DNA of 64,000 nucleotides from Hippopus hippopus (GCA_946811185.2 OX328109.1:4340001-4404000); one strand, 5' to 3'; shown: positions 43,101 to 51,073, counted from the first letter of the stretch. Numbers and translations are program-made. The notes: generated from the letters alone by a model not told the origin.

Positions 43101-46100
43101 CAGTTAAAAAAAAAAAAAATCTATTCAGCCTGGAAAAAAAAAAACAATCTGAAGGCAGTTTTTACACAAAGTAAAAAAAGAAAATTGCCAAGGGGTAAAA
43201 TGAGCACCCTTCATTTAGAAATGAAATTATTCGTGTGGTAAGTAAGTCCTTTTTCATCATTATTGCATATACTTGTACACTGTGGCTACCAGAGCACTTA
43301 TCCATGTTTTTCTACAGTTTCTTTTCACTGTTACCTTGAACAATGTTCTTTCCAAGCAACTAGCTGATTTTCCACATGTTCAGTGGTGTGAGAGGAATTA
43401 TCTCCCAATAACTGTCATCAAGCCTGGGTCTGTATTCAACAAGCATTCTTAAGAACATTCTTATTCTTGTTCTAAAGAATTTTCTAAATTTGAAAGTAAT
43501 ACAAGTTCTGATTGGCTAAACCATTTGGTTAGGCCAATCAGAACTTGTGTTACATTCTAAGTCTGGAATAAGACAAAGAATGAAATCAAGAATGGTTGGT
43601 GAATACGGACCCTGAGAAAGTAACTGGCCAAGATGGAAATTGAACCAGCAAAGCTTGGATTACAGGCCCAGTTTGTTATCTGCAGAGCTGTTGGGCTTGG
43701 AACTGTCAAAAGAGACCACTAACTGAGTGCACAACTGTCCAACTCCAATCTTTTTTGCTTTCAAAAACATTAATTGGCTACATGTGTATTATTAGTATAC
43801 ACAAACAGAAGCAATGAATTGGACAGGTTTATCAATAATTGCACTCATGAAGATAAACAGTCAACCAAGGCTTTGTTCTGTCTTCAGAACTGAAATAAAA
43901 TATCTAGCAGCAAACATGACAATAACAGACCGACAGATTGGGGAAATGGATAGACAACTTTACCAAAAACAATATGTCTCCCCCCCCCATCCCAAATCAG
44001 TATAACTAAAATTAGAATGGATAATATACATAGTTCCTGGTCTTACCATACTGAACAGCACAGAGTGATACAATGGGGACGACCGAAAGCAGGACACCAG
44101 TCAGTGCTGGGTTTAAGGTAAACATCAAAATCAGGGAACCAATCATCTGCAGAAGGTACCTTGACAACATGGACATGTTGACCTGAAATTTCAGTCAAAT
44201 GTTTATTTTTAATTCAGACACTTGACTTTTATACTTCAAGACAAGCAGAAAATAACTGTTGGAAGTTCCTTGGCTCTTAATCACACAGCAAAATTTCAGA
44301 CTAGTCCAAATTGAAAGCATTTGCAGACGACAAAATTACCGTGGTGCAAATGTTTGAATAAATTTTAAAATGGTGGTAAACATTTTCTCATTTTCCTACA
44401 ATGTTTTCCAAAACCATCTTTCTACAGGTCATTAAAACTCTGAATTGTGTGGTAAACAGTTATATCATCTTGTTTAACTCTTTACCAAACAACAAATATT
44501 TGGACTGGACCAAATTCAAAGCATCTGCAGACAACATATCAAAATCTTGTTAATAAGATGATTTCTGACTTTGATAGGGTAGGAAATATTGTGGGAAAAG
44601 GAGAAAATGCTGGTTACCAGCATTTTCTCTTTTTCCCCACAATGTTTTCTATAGGCTTCTTTCTCAGGGTCGTTAAAAGTCGAGATTGTGTGGTAAAGAG
44701 TTAAAGCGTTACCAAACAATCCCACTTCTAACAACCCTGAGAACATTGTGCAAACAGGACAGAATGCTGGCAACTCCTTTTCTAATAGTTTTCTGCCTTA
44801 TCAAAGACTTATCTATTTCATTTGAGGCTTTGTTGTCTGAACAAGTCAAAACTTTTGTCAGCTGCCAAGGAGTTAACTCTTTACCAAACAACAAAATGTT
44901 AGACTCTTCCAAATTGAAAGCATTTGCAGACGACAACTTAAATATGACTCAAAAATTGAAATGTGTGTTTAGAAGGGTAGAAAACACTGTGCATAAAGGA
45001 GGTAGTGCTAGTTACCAGCATTTTTTTCCTTTTCCCAATTTGTTTTCAAAAGGCTTCTTCCTCAGTGTCGTTAAAACTGGGTGTTGTGTTGTACAGAGTT
45101 AAAGCTACATAAAACTTACAGTAACTGCATTTTGAAGGACCTGAGTATCTGATGATAGTCTGTTACATAACTCTCCAGTTCTGAAAAGAAACAAAAAGCA
45201 AGTAGGAGCGGCACATGTGGTTGCAAACACTGACCTGCAAGTGATTTTTCTGTGAAAATTCCAAGTCAAAAAAGGGGCAAAACTGTGTCAAAAGCATCCT
45301 ATACTCAGCCGTGAGTGCTCTACCGTGAAAATTCTAGATAAATCAAAGGGACATAACTGTGTCAATAATATTACAGGGTTTCCTGCCCTTTTGGTACAAG
45401 CTCTCCTTTAGATGGGTCATAATTAGTCAGAGTTTGAAACAGATATCTGCAAGTTCATTTTCTGTGAAAATTCTGAATCAAATAAAGGGGTATAACTGTG
45501 AGTCAAGAATATTTTAAGGTTACCTCCCCTTTTGGTATGGGTTCCCATTTGTATGGGTCACAATTTGCCACAGTTTGAAATTAATATCTTCAGTAATGAC
45601 AGAGATATGAGAAAATGTCAAAGTTTTTACATGGCTAATATGACGACAGTAGAGCTATGACAACAGACCTATAAACAACCCTGGTAAAAATCATTTGTTT
45701 AACAATGTTTCTATTTAACCACAAAATTATCATGCAGATTTACAAAACAGGAAAAAATTCCCCTAAGGCAGCATTAACCTTTTCCAAACAAACCGATGTA
45801 TTAACACAACTTAGAAAGAGGGCTTTTGAAAACAATGTGGCAAAAGGAAAAAAACTGCTATAAAAACAAGGTTAAGTACCTGTTGGTATCGAAGAAAGCC
45901 ACCTCCTGTTTCACGATGCTTTGAAATAGAACCTTCCGAAGCCGAGCTACGACTCTCTGTCCAGCGAGAGTGAATAACCAGGATCTAGCCATAGAGAACA
46001 TTGCACCAATGGCATAGATGACAAATAGCGTGAGAACAGTTCTGTTTAATTCAGCTGAAATTGAAAAAGAAGAAATAATGTATAGGTATACAATTAACCC

Positions 46101-49100
46101 TATACTTGAATATCCTGTGTTTTAAAAACCTTGAGAGAAAATGTTTTTGAAAACACTATGGGAAAAGTAGAAAATGCTGGTAACCAGGATTTTCCTCCTT
46201 TTCCAATATTGTGCAGAAATATTGTATTTAGTATCTAGTTACCCCTCTAAATCTTTTTTGGACCTCTGTCATTATCTAATCATTCAACTGCTAAATACTT
46301 ATACAGTCATTGAAAATTTCAAGCTTACAATACAAATACTGACTTACCCATACTATGCTGGGCAGCGTCAATGACCTTGCCAAAGAACAGTGGGGCCACC
46401 ATCTGTGATCCACTTGACACAAATAGACAAAGTGTTGCAACAATCAGCATCCCAGCTTCCTAACAGATCATAATTATTCCAACATAGTTATCCAATATAA
46501 ATTTAAAAGTCAGTATAAATATGACATGTCTATAATTGTAGTATCCATGTAATTTGATATGTAAACATATTACAAGTTAAACAAAAAGAACTGAAAATAT
46601 GAATAAATGTGGAGAGAAAAAGAGAGAGAGAGACAGTGACAGACAGAGACAGACAGAGTAAGAGACAGAGAGACAGACAGAGTCAGAGACAGAGAGACAG
46701 ACAGAGTCACAGAGAGACAGACAGAGTCACATACAGAGTCAGAGACAGACAGAGTCAGAGAATCAGAGGCAAAGAGAGACAGACAGGGACATAGAGAAAG
46801 AGGGAGACATAGACAGGGAAGTGGTTTAACCCTTTACCACACGACAAAATTTTAGACCTGTCCAAGTTGAAAGCATTTGTAGATGACAGTTTTAACGTGG
46901 CTCATATGAAATGATTTTTCTTTGATAGGGTAGAAAACATTGTGGGAAAAGGAGAAAATGCTGGTAACCAGCATTTTCTCCTTTTCCCACAATGTTTTCA
47001 AAAGCCTTCTCTTTCAGGGGCGTTAAAAGTCGTCATTGTGTGGTAAAGGATTAACTCTTTGCCAAACGGAAATATTTTAGATTAGACCAAATTGAAGGCA
47101 TTTACAGACGACAAATTCAATGTCATTCAGATGATGATTTTTGTTCTTGATAGGGTAGAAAACATTGTGGGAGAAGGAGAAAATGCTGGTCCCCAGCATT
47201 TTCTCCTTTTCCCACAATGTTTTCAAAAGTCTTCATCCTCTGGTTCGTTAAAAGTTGGTCTTGTGTGGTAAAGAGTTAAAAGGACTCGTATCAAAAGTTC
47301 TATGTCCTGAATAATTTTGCATCAAAATTTATATTTTGCCCTTTTTTCACAAAACATAACCTATAATTTTTACTAACCTCATTTGAAAATGTTACATCAT
47401 ATTAGAAAAAAAAAAATGCAAGAAAAGCAGACAGAGCAATAGATGGTTAGATGGTCAGGGAGAAAGTGTCAAAGCAAAAAAGAGAAGGACTTTTCACAGT
47501 CCGCAGCAAATAACTTTTAAACACCTTGTAGGAAAGAAGGCAAATATTCTTTTCCCTTCCATGTGTTCAAAGAAATGTTTGACTCTGGAAAGTAATAACT
47601 AATAGCAACAAGCAATGTGTCAATAAGATATAGATGGCCACCTCCACCACCCCGCTTTCTTGACAAAAATAAAATAAAAGGGACCATAACTTGCATAATG
47701 ATCGGAGGATTTTAGAGCAAGTTGTTACTAATAGCAATGAGAATTGTGTCAATAAGATGCAGATGCCAACCCATCCTATCCTCCACCATGAGAAAATAAA
47801 GGGACCGTAACTTGCGTAATAACTGGTGGAATCCTGTCGCAATGACTTTCATCAATCCTCGGAAAGAAATAGGCTGAGCTAGGGATTCAAACTAATGACC
47901 CCCAGTAACCTAATAACAGACATAACCCATATCCCATAGACAACAGTGATTCTGTATTCCCTCCCAAATGAACATGTCTTGGCATAACAACCGCACAGAA
48001 GAAACTTACTGGCTTGGCTAATGAGATTAGTCGCAGGATATCCACTTTTTTCTTGACTGGCTTCCCATCTTTGTCAACTTCACGCCCATTTTCATCGTAA
48101 TAATGTGTAATGCGAATAGTCTGAAACATATAACTCATACTCTGTGAAAAGGGAGTTTAACGCATATATATGCACAAAGTATCCACCCATGTCTGCATGC
48201 ATGGTCTGTGCAAGCTGATATGGAACAAAACTTTTTTGCTATTTGTAAATTTTCTGCATGTCTAAGGATCATTCTGACAGCATGGCTCAATTATACTTGA
48301 CCCGATTTAATTGTAACATTCCTTGGCTATGTCTGAGACCTGCATTTGATTTAGACTTGATGATATGCTATTAGCTACCCTTTACCAAATGATCCAGTAC
48401 GTAGAATGACCTTGGTCATCTAAATGATAGTGTCATACAAAAGTTAAGATTGTTTTAAAATTTTAGATTTTACCATATTGAAAGCATTTGCAAACGTCAA
48501 ATTGGATGTGACTCAAATGACGGAATTCAGTTTAACTCTTTGCCAAAAGACAAAATTTTGGACTCAACCAAACTGAAAGCATTTCCAGACGACAAAATGA
48601 ATGCAGCTCAAAGTATGATTCCCGTCTTTCATCGGGTAGAAAACATTGTGGGAAAAGGACGATATTAACCATCCATACTTAGGAACGTTCTTAGTCTTGT
48701 TCTCGAGAATTTTCTAAATTTGAAAGTAACACAACTTCTGATTGGCTAAACCAAATGGTTTAGCCAATGAGAAGTTGTGCTTCTTTCATATTTAGAAAAT
48801 TTTGGAATATGAATATGAATCAAAGGTTGTCTTACCTTCAGGCGTCTCATAAATACACCAGCTAATACAATCAGTCCAAACTCTGTCACCGAGAATACTG
48901 CAGCAGATATGACTAGGGCATTGTATGTCACATGCATGAATTGATAGTTGTCGTCATGAAGTATAGCATTTAATACAAAGGCCCCTTTCACACAGGAATA
49001 TACAAGGGAAGCAATACTGTAGAAAGCATTGACAATATGGAGTGCTTGAAAATAAACACTTGGTGTTTGTCTGTCTGTCTGCTCTAGAGCTGCCATGGTT

Positions 49101-51068
49101 ACAGATTCCATGTGAGATATGCTGGGAGCCATAAGAAGGACCTTCACTGTTGTCATGACAACAAGGTCAAATACTGACTGTTTGAAGTTGAACTTCATTA
49201 CACTGTCAACAAAGTACTCTGAGTCTCCACCTGTCAAAAATGAAGTACAGAACTAATTAGATGATTTTGTCTGCAACTACTTTCTAATTGTTGATTTTTA
49301 ATTTTTTTTGTCTGATAAAGCTATAACTGTCTATCAGTTTATTATTATAGCATCATGTTTTTTGTAATTCTAGTTTTTATACAATCAAATTATCCATCAG
49401 AGCCATTTTTTGTCCAAAGTTTTATTTTGCATCCTCATTAGTGTTCTGAAAGAACAGGAATTCTCTGACATTGTCCCATTGAATAAGAAAAAGGTCCAAT
49501 GATAATGCACAAAGGTAGGATATTGTTCCTTTCAAATTTATCTGAACCATGTGTGCAAAAGTATTGACTTTGGTCCTCCTGCATGGCCGACCTGGGTTGA
49601 AACTTTTTGCCACTGGTTTGATTGTATTGTGTTTAACACTGTTTTCGATATTATATCACAGCAGCCAGTGCACCTATCCATGATTTCCTGGATTATTTTT
49701 TTTTTAAACCAGTACTCCGCACAATATTCTTTCCAAGCCACTGGCTGCTTTCCCACATAACCATCATCAAAACAATGGTCAGTGGTGAGAGAGGAATGAA
49801 TCCTGTCTCAATGACTATCACAAATCCTCGGAAAGAAATTCGCCAAGCCAGGGATAGAACCAACGACCTCCTGCTCTGTCCTCTACAGAATGAACTACCA
49901 GGGCTAAGCTTTTTGCTATAGGTCAGTTTTCTGCATGTCCAAGGACCATTCTACTACAGGATTAAGCTGGTTGTTATACAAAATGGGTATTATGGATCCA
50001 TAATCATTTGATGACTTGCTTGCTATCATGCATAACAGAGATGCATTAAATAGAGTTTATTTCATCAGCTTGTGGTTAATATGGGGAAATATTTGCCGAA
50101 AAAGGGAAAGGTATGCGAAAATAACGAGTGCCGTAAGGCACAAGTTATTTTCGCGGACCTTTCCCTTTTTAACCACAAGCTGATGAAATAAATTATATAT
50201 TATATTTCCTCTGATTATTTTGTCAACGAATACCACTTTTAAAACTTAAAAACTTAAAAAACTTAAAAAAGTAGTTCCAGATTTTCGGCAGGAGGAAAAT
50301 ATTCACTGTGACGGGGAAATAATTCCCCCCAGCTTAAATTACGACATTTAACTTTACCCATAACATTTCTAAAAATAGACACATGAAATATAATATACCC
50401 CTTTTGCTAGAGCATGGGTCATTTGAGAATAAGTCTTGAGAACCTTTCTCTCTTGTCTTATAAATATCCCCTATTTCTGCAAGATATTTAGACAATAGTC
50501 CTCTCTCTACAAACATCCTTGGCAGAATATTGCTTTAATTACTCTTTGCCATAAAATAAATCTTTAGACTTATCCAGACTGAAAGCATTTGTAGTTGACA
50601 AAACAAGTGTGGTTCAAATGATGGAAATTGTCTTTGATAGGTAGAAAACATTGTGGGAAAAGGAGAAAATGCTGGTTACCAGCATTTTCTCCTTTTCCTA
50701 CAATGTTTTCAAAAGGCTTCTTACTCAGGGTCGTCAAAACTCGAGTTTGTACGGTAAACCGTTAATTTTAAAAGAAAAGTGTCTAACATAAAAAGCTGCA
50801 AGGAGCCATGTAAGAAAATCCTACCTGTGAGCCATAATACAACTGCCTGTATGCCATCTATAAACAACAGCGCTAGAAACGCATTGACATATCGCAGGAA
50901 CGGCAGAGTAAATTTGGTTCTGTAGGCCGGCGTTTCTTCAGCGAGAAGACATTTTTCATCGTCATCATCATCAGCATGGTGATTCATATTTGGCCGAGCC
51001 TGCAGTCTTCCTTCCATCTGTTTGGCGGAAAACTTACTACAATAATTACTGGGTCTGGCCGAGGCCAT
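33944..51068 (-). CDS. ABCB-family half ABC transporter with TMD0, 17 exons, 831 residues
   Basis: Predicted ATP-driven exporter in an intracellular membrane, working as a dimer of half transporters. Seen: residues 1-213 hold four hydrophobic segments (about 55-81, 95-115, 135-160, 180-205); 214-250 is a charged linker; 251-542 holds six core helices; 574-831 is the nucleotide-binding domain. Its motifs are A-loop Tyr584, Walker [10 protein letters not shown] (610-618), Q-loop Gln658 in SQEPTLF, signature LSGGQ (713-717), Walker B ILLLDE ending in catalytic Glu738, D-loop SALD (741-744) and H-loop His769. No catalytic residue is missing. Known: ABCB9/TAPL is a lysosomal peptide half transporter with a four-helix TMD0; ABCB10 and plant ALS1-type ABCBs have similar cores. 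Inference: TMD0 and length favour an ABCB9-like endolysosomal protein, but core motifs also fit ABCB10/ALS1 types, so no symbol is given. All exon phases agree. Start: first ATG of exon 1, in context ACCATGG. Substrate unknown. Confidence 0.93.
34128..34356 (-). mobile_element. MITE-A full copy in intron 16
   Basis: TTAACCCTTTACCAAAAGAC start, GTGTGGTAAAGAGTTAA end. It begins 25 bases from exon 17. Confidence 0.92.
34488..34670 (-). mobile_element. MITE-A copy lacking one hairpin arm
   Basis: CAAATCTTTACCAAACAACA start; GTGGGGGGAAAAAGC replaces the hairpin. Its end TTAA is also the start of the next element. Confidence 0.75.
34667..34867 (+). mobile_element. MITE-B full copy, subtype 2, in intron 16
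   Basis: TTAACTCTTTCAGCACCAAT start, TTTTCGTGTTAA end; perfect hairpin AGATCAGACTGCACGTTCTG and complement at 34780-34825. Confidence 0.87.
34899..35021 (-). CDS. Exon 16: D-loop and H-loop
   Basis: 123 nt, 41 codons. Acceptor TTGTAG|GCAACA, donor TCAAAG|GTAAAA. Reads [10 protein letters not shown], then [11 protein letters not shown] with the switch His at residue 769. Confidence 0.96.
35476..35646 (-). CDS. Exon 15: ABC signature and Walker B
   Basis: 171 nt, exactly 57 codons. Acceptor TTGTAG|GTGG, donor GATGAG|GTAAG. Holds ANAHEFI, VGERG (X-loop), LSGGQKQR and ILLLDE. The exon ends at the catalytic Glu738. Confidence 0.97.
35707..35870 (+). mobile_element. MITE-A in intron 14
   Basis: TTAACCCTTTACCACATAAT start, then a 32-base perfect stem with a one-base centre at about 35760-35826. 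Right half truncated. Confidence 0.85.
36066..36298 (-). mobile_element. MITE-A in intron 14 with duplicated hairpin tip
   Basis: TTAACCAGACAGAAAAATTT start, GTGTGGTAAAGCATTAA end; ATGCTGGTTACC is duplicated at the hairpin apex (about 36190-36213). A degenerate copy precedes it at about 35930-36068. Confidence 0.85.
36395..36528 (-). CDS. Exon 14: Q-loop
   Basis: 134 nt, acceptor GCTTCAG|GAGG, donor GAAGAG|GTAGG. Reads [16 protein letters not shown], with the Q-loop Gln at residue 658, then SIKDNIAYG. Confidence 0.95.
36783..36953. repeat. Long inverted repeat in intron 13
   Basis: AATAATCTTCTTTCTATCGT through TGGTTTATCGTTCAATAAACC pairs with its complement at 36900-36953; inner arms GTGAGTTATAAGGCGCAAT and ATTGTGCCTCATAACTCAC enclose GCTATCGCCC. 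Arms about 75 bp. Confidence 0.88.
37240..37510 (+). repeat. Family G copy in intron 13
   Basis: ACAAGAGCACTGCATGCGGG start, CAGAAGGGGCATAACTTTGT, TCTTCGAAAACAGCC end. Confidence 0.82.
37779..37905 (-). CDS. Exon 13: Walker A
   Basis: 127 nt, acceptor TTTTCAG|GATC, donor CTTG|GTAAGA. Contains GPSGGGKST, with the ATP-phosphate Lys at residue 616, then ERFYDPDEG, typical of ABCB NBDs. Confidence 0.96.
38198..38362. repeat. Long inverted repeat in intron 12
   Basis: GAATTAAGGAATGAAGAGAA pairs with TTCTCTTCATTCCTTATAAT; AAACCTAATCACACT and its complement flank GAAACCGCGAAGCGGTTTC. Confidence 0.88.
38939..39160 (+). mobile_element. MITE-A diverged copy in intron 12
   Basis: Hairpin AAGGATAAAATGCTGGTAAT with complement; right arm TTTGTCTGCTGCCAGTG. 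Confidence 0.65.
39183..39431 (-). mobile_element. MITE-H copy in intron 12
   Basis: GATCAGCCAGCATGGACTGC hairpin, TTCACAGAGCATGGCTCA end. The left end is eroded. It stops 18 bases before exon 12. Confidence 0.75.
39449..39510 (-). CDS. Exon 12: NBD strand 1 and A-loop
   Basis: 62 nt, acceptor TTCACAG|GTG, donor ATAAAG|GTAAG. Contains FTYPSRP; the Tyr (residue 584) is the expected A-loop aromatic that stacks on adenine. Confidence 0.92.
39535..39655 (+). repeat. MITE-B partial copy in intron 11
   Basis: ACCCTTACAGCATTAAACCC, then a hairpin with several mismatches. Confidence 0.6.
40052..40281 (-). mobile_element. MITE-A copy in intron 11
   Basis: TTAATCACCTTACCAAATAA start, hairpin centre CTGGATACCAG, eroded right end. 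Confidence 0.82.
40321..40414 (-). CDS. Exon 11: linker to the nucleotide-binding domain
   Basis: 94 nt, acceptor TTTTCAG|GCTC, donor GGAT|GTAAGT. Reads [14 protein letters not shown], the conserved GA..R.F.L.DR.P linker, then an acidic stretch before the first NBD strand. Confidence 0.93.
40523..40870 (+). repeat. Family G copy in intron 10 with internal duplication
   Basis: ACAAGAGCATCAGATGTGGA start. AAGACAATACCTCAACATCT followed by TCTATGAAAACAGC occurs twice in tandem at about 40770 and 40817. Confidence 0.78.
40945..41175 (+). repeat. Dispersed repeat in intron 10
   Basis: Shares AAAGGCCATAACTCTTGTGA-type, ATTCATGATGAAAATTG and TTTGTTGAAAACTGTTG blocks with 29285-29500. Confidence 0.6.
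41230..41303 (-). CDS. Exon 10: core helix 6
   Basis: 74 nt, acceptor TCTCCAG|CATT, donor ATGCAG|GTGAG. Reads [12 protein letters not shown] then LYGDFMQ, matching the last core helix and its cytosolic extension toward the nucleotide-binding domain. Confidence 0.92.
41338..41640 (+). repeat. Family G copy in intron 9
   Basis: ACAAGAGTACCATATGCAGG start, ATTTTGATAGCTACCTGCCC, GATACCAGCTAAGCT end. Confidence 0.78.
41665..41860 (+). mobile_element. MITE-A degenerate copy in intron 9
   Basis: CCCTTTCCAACACAACAATT start; the hairpin is reduced to CTGATAACCAGCATCCTCTC. Confidence 0.55.
41908..42036 (-). CDS. Exon 9: core helix 5
   Basis: 129 nt, acceptor TTTCAG|GCA, donor ACAG|GTCAGC. Helix followed by LWYGGKLV, then a polar loop and GILT, the start of helix 6. 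Confidence 0.92.
42452..42681 (-). mobile_element. MITE-A full copy in intron 8
   Basis: TTAACTTTTTACCAAACAAT start, GTGTGGTAAAGGGTTAA end, complete hairpin. A degenerate copy lies at about 42085-42270. Confidence 0.9.
42814..43002 (-). CDS. Exon 8: second cytosolic loop
   Basis: 189 nt, acceptor AAACAG|GTAAATA, donor GGAG|GTAAC. Contains [19 protein letters not shown], matching the AEE...I.TVR.F..E signature of ABCB second coupling loops. Confidence 0.94.
43240..43430 (-). mobile_element. SINE fragment in intron 7
   Basis: CCAGAGCACTTATCCATG, CAATGTTCTTTCCAAGCAAC and GTGAGAGGAATTATC match the SINE body in reverse; head and tail missing. Confidence 0.7.
43424..43616. mobile_element. MITE-E in intron 7
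   Basis: TCTGTATTCAACAAGCATTC start, centre AAACCATTTGGTTAGGCC, end AATGGTTGGTGAATACGGAC. Confidence 0.82.
44047..44182 (-). CDS. Exon 7: core helices 3 and 4
   Basis: 136 nt, acceptor TTTCAG|GTC, donor TATG|GTAAGA. Two closely spaced hydrophobic helices separated by LNPAL, ending at the conserved Tyr-Gly that starts the second cytosolic loop. Confidence 0.92.
44277..44463 (-). mobile_element. MITE-A with eroded hairpin in intron 6
   Basis: TTAATCACACAGCAAAATTT start, GTGTGGTAAACAGTTAT end; the left hairpin arm is nearly lost. Confidence 0.78.
44474..44704 (-). mobile_element. MITE-A, first of three sharing TTAA sites (intron 6)
   Basis: TTAACTCTTTACCAAACAAC start, GTGTGGTAAAGAGTTAA end, good hairpin. 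Confidence 0.92.
44701..44876 (+). mobile_element. MITE-A, second of three (intron 6)
   Basis: TTAAAGCGTTACCAAACAAT start; shortened hairpin GGACAGAATGCTGGCAACTC; ends AAGGAGTTAA. Confidence 0.82.
44873..45102 (-). mobile_element. MITE-A, third of three (intron 6)
   Basis: TTAACTCTTTACCAAACAAC start, TTGTACAGAGTTAA end, degraded left hairpin arm. Confidence 0.87.
45120..45180 (-). CDS. Exon 6: first coupling helix
   Basis: Short 61-nt exon, acceptor TTTCAG|AACTGG, donor GTTACT|GTAAGT. Encodes [20 protein letters not shown]; the preceding FFD.NRTGEL...D pattern is diagnostic for the ABCB core. A tandem run of MITE-A copies ends 17 bases from its donor. Confidence 0.93.
45200..45700 (+). repeat. 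Family G copy with tandem internal units in intron 5
   Basis: GTGAAAATTC.A..CAAA.AAAGGG recurs at about 45252, 45327 and 45462, so the Family G core is repeated about three times. Confidence 0.75.
45880..46054 (-). CDS. Exon 5: core helix 2 and first cytosolic loop
   Basis: 175 nt, acceptor TTTCAG|CTG, donor AACAG|GTACTT. Encodes the second core helix, then [13 protein letters not shown] and QEVAFFDTN, the classical ABCB coupling-helix region. Confidence 0.93.
46348..46459 (-). CDS. Exon 4: core helix 1
   Basis: 112 nt, acceptor TGTTAG|GAAG, donor TATGG|GTAAG. Hydrophobic helix followed by [13 protein letters not shown], typical of the first core helix and lumenal turn of half transporters. 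Confidence 0.9.
46613..46815. repeat. AGAC/AGAGAC simple repeat
   Basis: Long imperfect AGACAGACAGAG tract. It generates an open frame of Arg/Asp/Gln repeats with no coding value. Confidence 0.95.
46826..47054 (-). mobile_element. MITE-A full copy in intron 3
   Basis: TTAACCCTTTACCACACGAC start, GTGTGGTAAAGGATTAA end; perfect hairpin. Confidence 0.92.
47051..47279 (-). mobile_element. MITE-A full copy in intron 3, tandem with the previous
   Basis: Shares TTAA 47051-47054. Ends GTGTGGTAAAGAGTTAA. Hairpin centre CTGGTCCCCAGC. Confidence 0.92.
48010..48120 (-). CDS. Exon 3: charged linker between TMD0 and core
   Basis: 37 codons, phase 0 at both ends; acceptor TTTCAG|ACT, donor AGCCA|GTAAG. 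Very hydrophilic, rich in Asp, Glu and Lys ([11 protein letters not shown]), then LRLISLAKP, the usual lead into the first core helix of ABCB half transporters. Confidence 0.9.
48128..48300 (+). mobile_element. MITE-H fragment in intron 2
   Basis: CATACTCTGTGAAAAGGGAG start; jumps to CAGCATGGCTCA after GATCATTCTG, so the middle is deleted. Confidence 0.7.
48534..48660 (-). mobile_element. MITE-A left half in intron 2
   Basis: TTTAACTCTTTGCCAAAAGA start; breaks off at GTGGGAAAAGGAC where a MITE-E begins. Confidence 0.75.
48663..48830. mobile_element. MITE-E adjoining the exon 2 donor
   Basis: AACTTCTGATTGGCTAAACC and its complement around CAAATGG. The right arm fades at the splice donor (48831-48835). 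Confidence 0.78.
48836..49230 (-). CDS. Exon 2: TMD0 helices 2-4
   Basis: Largest exon (395 nt), residues 82-213. Acceptor TGACAG|GTGG, donor TGAAG|GTAAG. The loop before the second helix has FKQSVFDL, resembling the FN..SV.DL pattern of the ABCB9 TMD0. It ends in basic RRLK just after the fourth helix. Confidence 0.9.
49617..49907 (-). mobile_element. SINE inside MITE-H
   Basis: Complement of the SINE from tail TTTGATTGTATTGTGTTTAA to head CTACCAGGGCT. Flanked by AAACTTTTTGC and AAGCTTTTTGC, an 11-bp target duplication with one change. Confidence 0.87.
50051..50397 (+). mobile_element. MITE-C inside MITE-H
   Basis: Starts TAGAGTTTATTTCATCAGC and ends AAATATAATATA. The right arm lost part of CGGCAAATATTTCCCCATAT. 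Confidence 0.87.
50535..50765 (-). mobile_element. MITE-A full copy in intron 1
   Basis: TTAATTACTCTTTGCC start, ACGGTAAACCGTTAA end, complete hairpin. Confidence 0.87.
50825..51068 (-). CDS. Exon 1: start codon and first TMD0 helix
   Basis: Encodes residues 1-81 plus one base. An acidic run of five Asp follows a His pair, then a hydrophobic helix ends at the donor (ACAG|GTAGGA). Strong start context ACCATGG. A 5' non-coding exon upstream is possible but not identifiable. A MITE-A copy begins five bases upstream of the ATG. Confidence 0.88.
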
Positions 51069-51073
51069 GGTTA

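Larger units (their letters stand above)
46460..48009 (-). other. Intron 3: AGAC-rich repeat and two MITE-A copies sharing a TTAA
   Basis: 1550 bp. A purine-rich AGAC/AGAGA tract at 46613-46815 is followed by MITE-A copies at 46826-47054 and 47051-47279, then about 280 bp of unassigned AT-rich sequence and a degenerate SINE fragment near 47565-47930. Confidence 0.8.
49540..50425 (+). mobile_element. MITE-H carrying a SINE and a MITE-C
   Basis: MITE-H segments: GGCCGACCTGGGTTGAAAC (49587), GTCAGTTTTCTGCATGTCC to GATGCATTAAA (49922-50050) and CCCCTTTTGCTAGAGCATGG (50398). A SINE sits between the first two, a MITE-C between the last two. Confidence 0.82.
49231..50824 (-). other. Intron 1: nested SINE, MITE-C and MITE-H, plus one MITE-A
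   Basis: 1594 bp. Holds the composite repeat at about 49540-50425 and a full MITE-A at 50535-50765. No other coding signal seen. Confidence 0.85.

Noticed and set aside
46609..46794. Arg/Asp/Gln repeat frame
   Set aside because: Produced by the AGAC simple repeat in intron 3.
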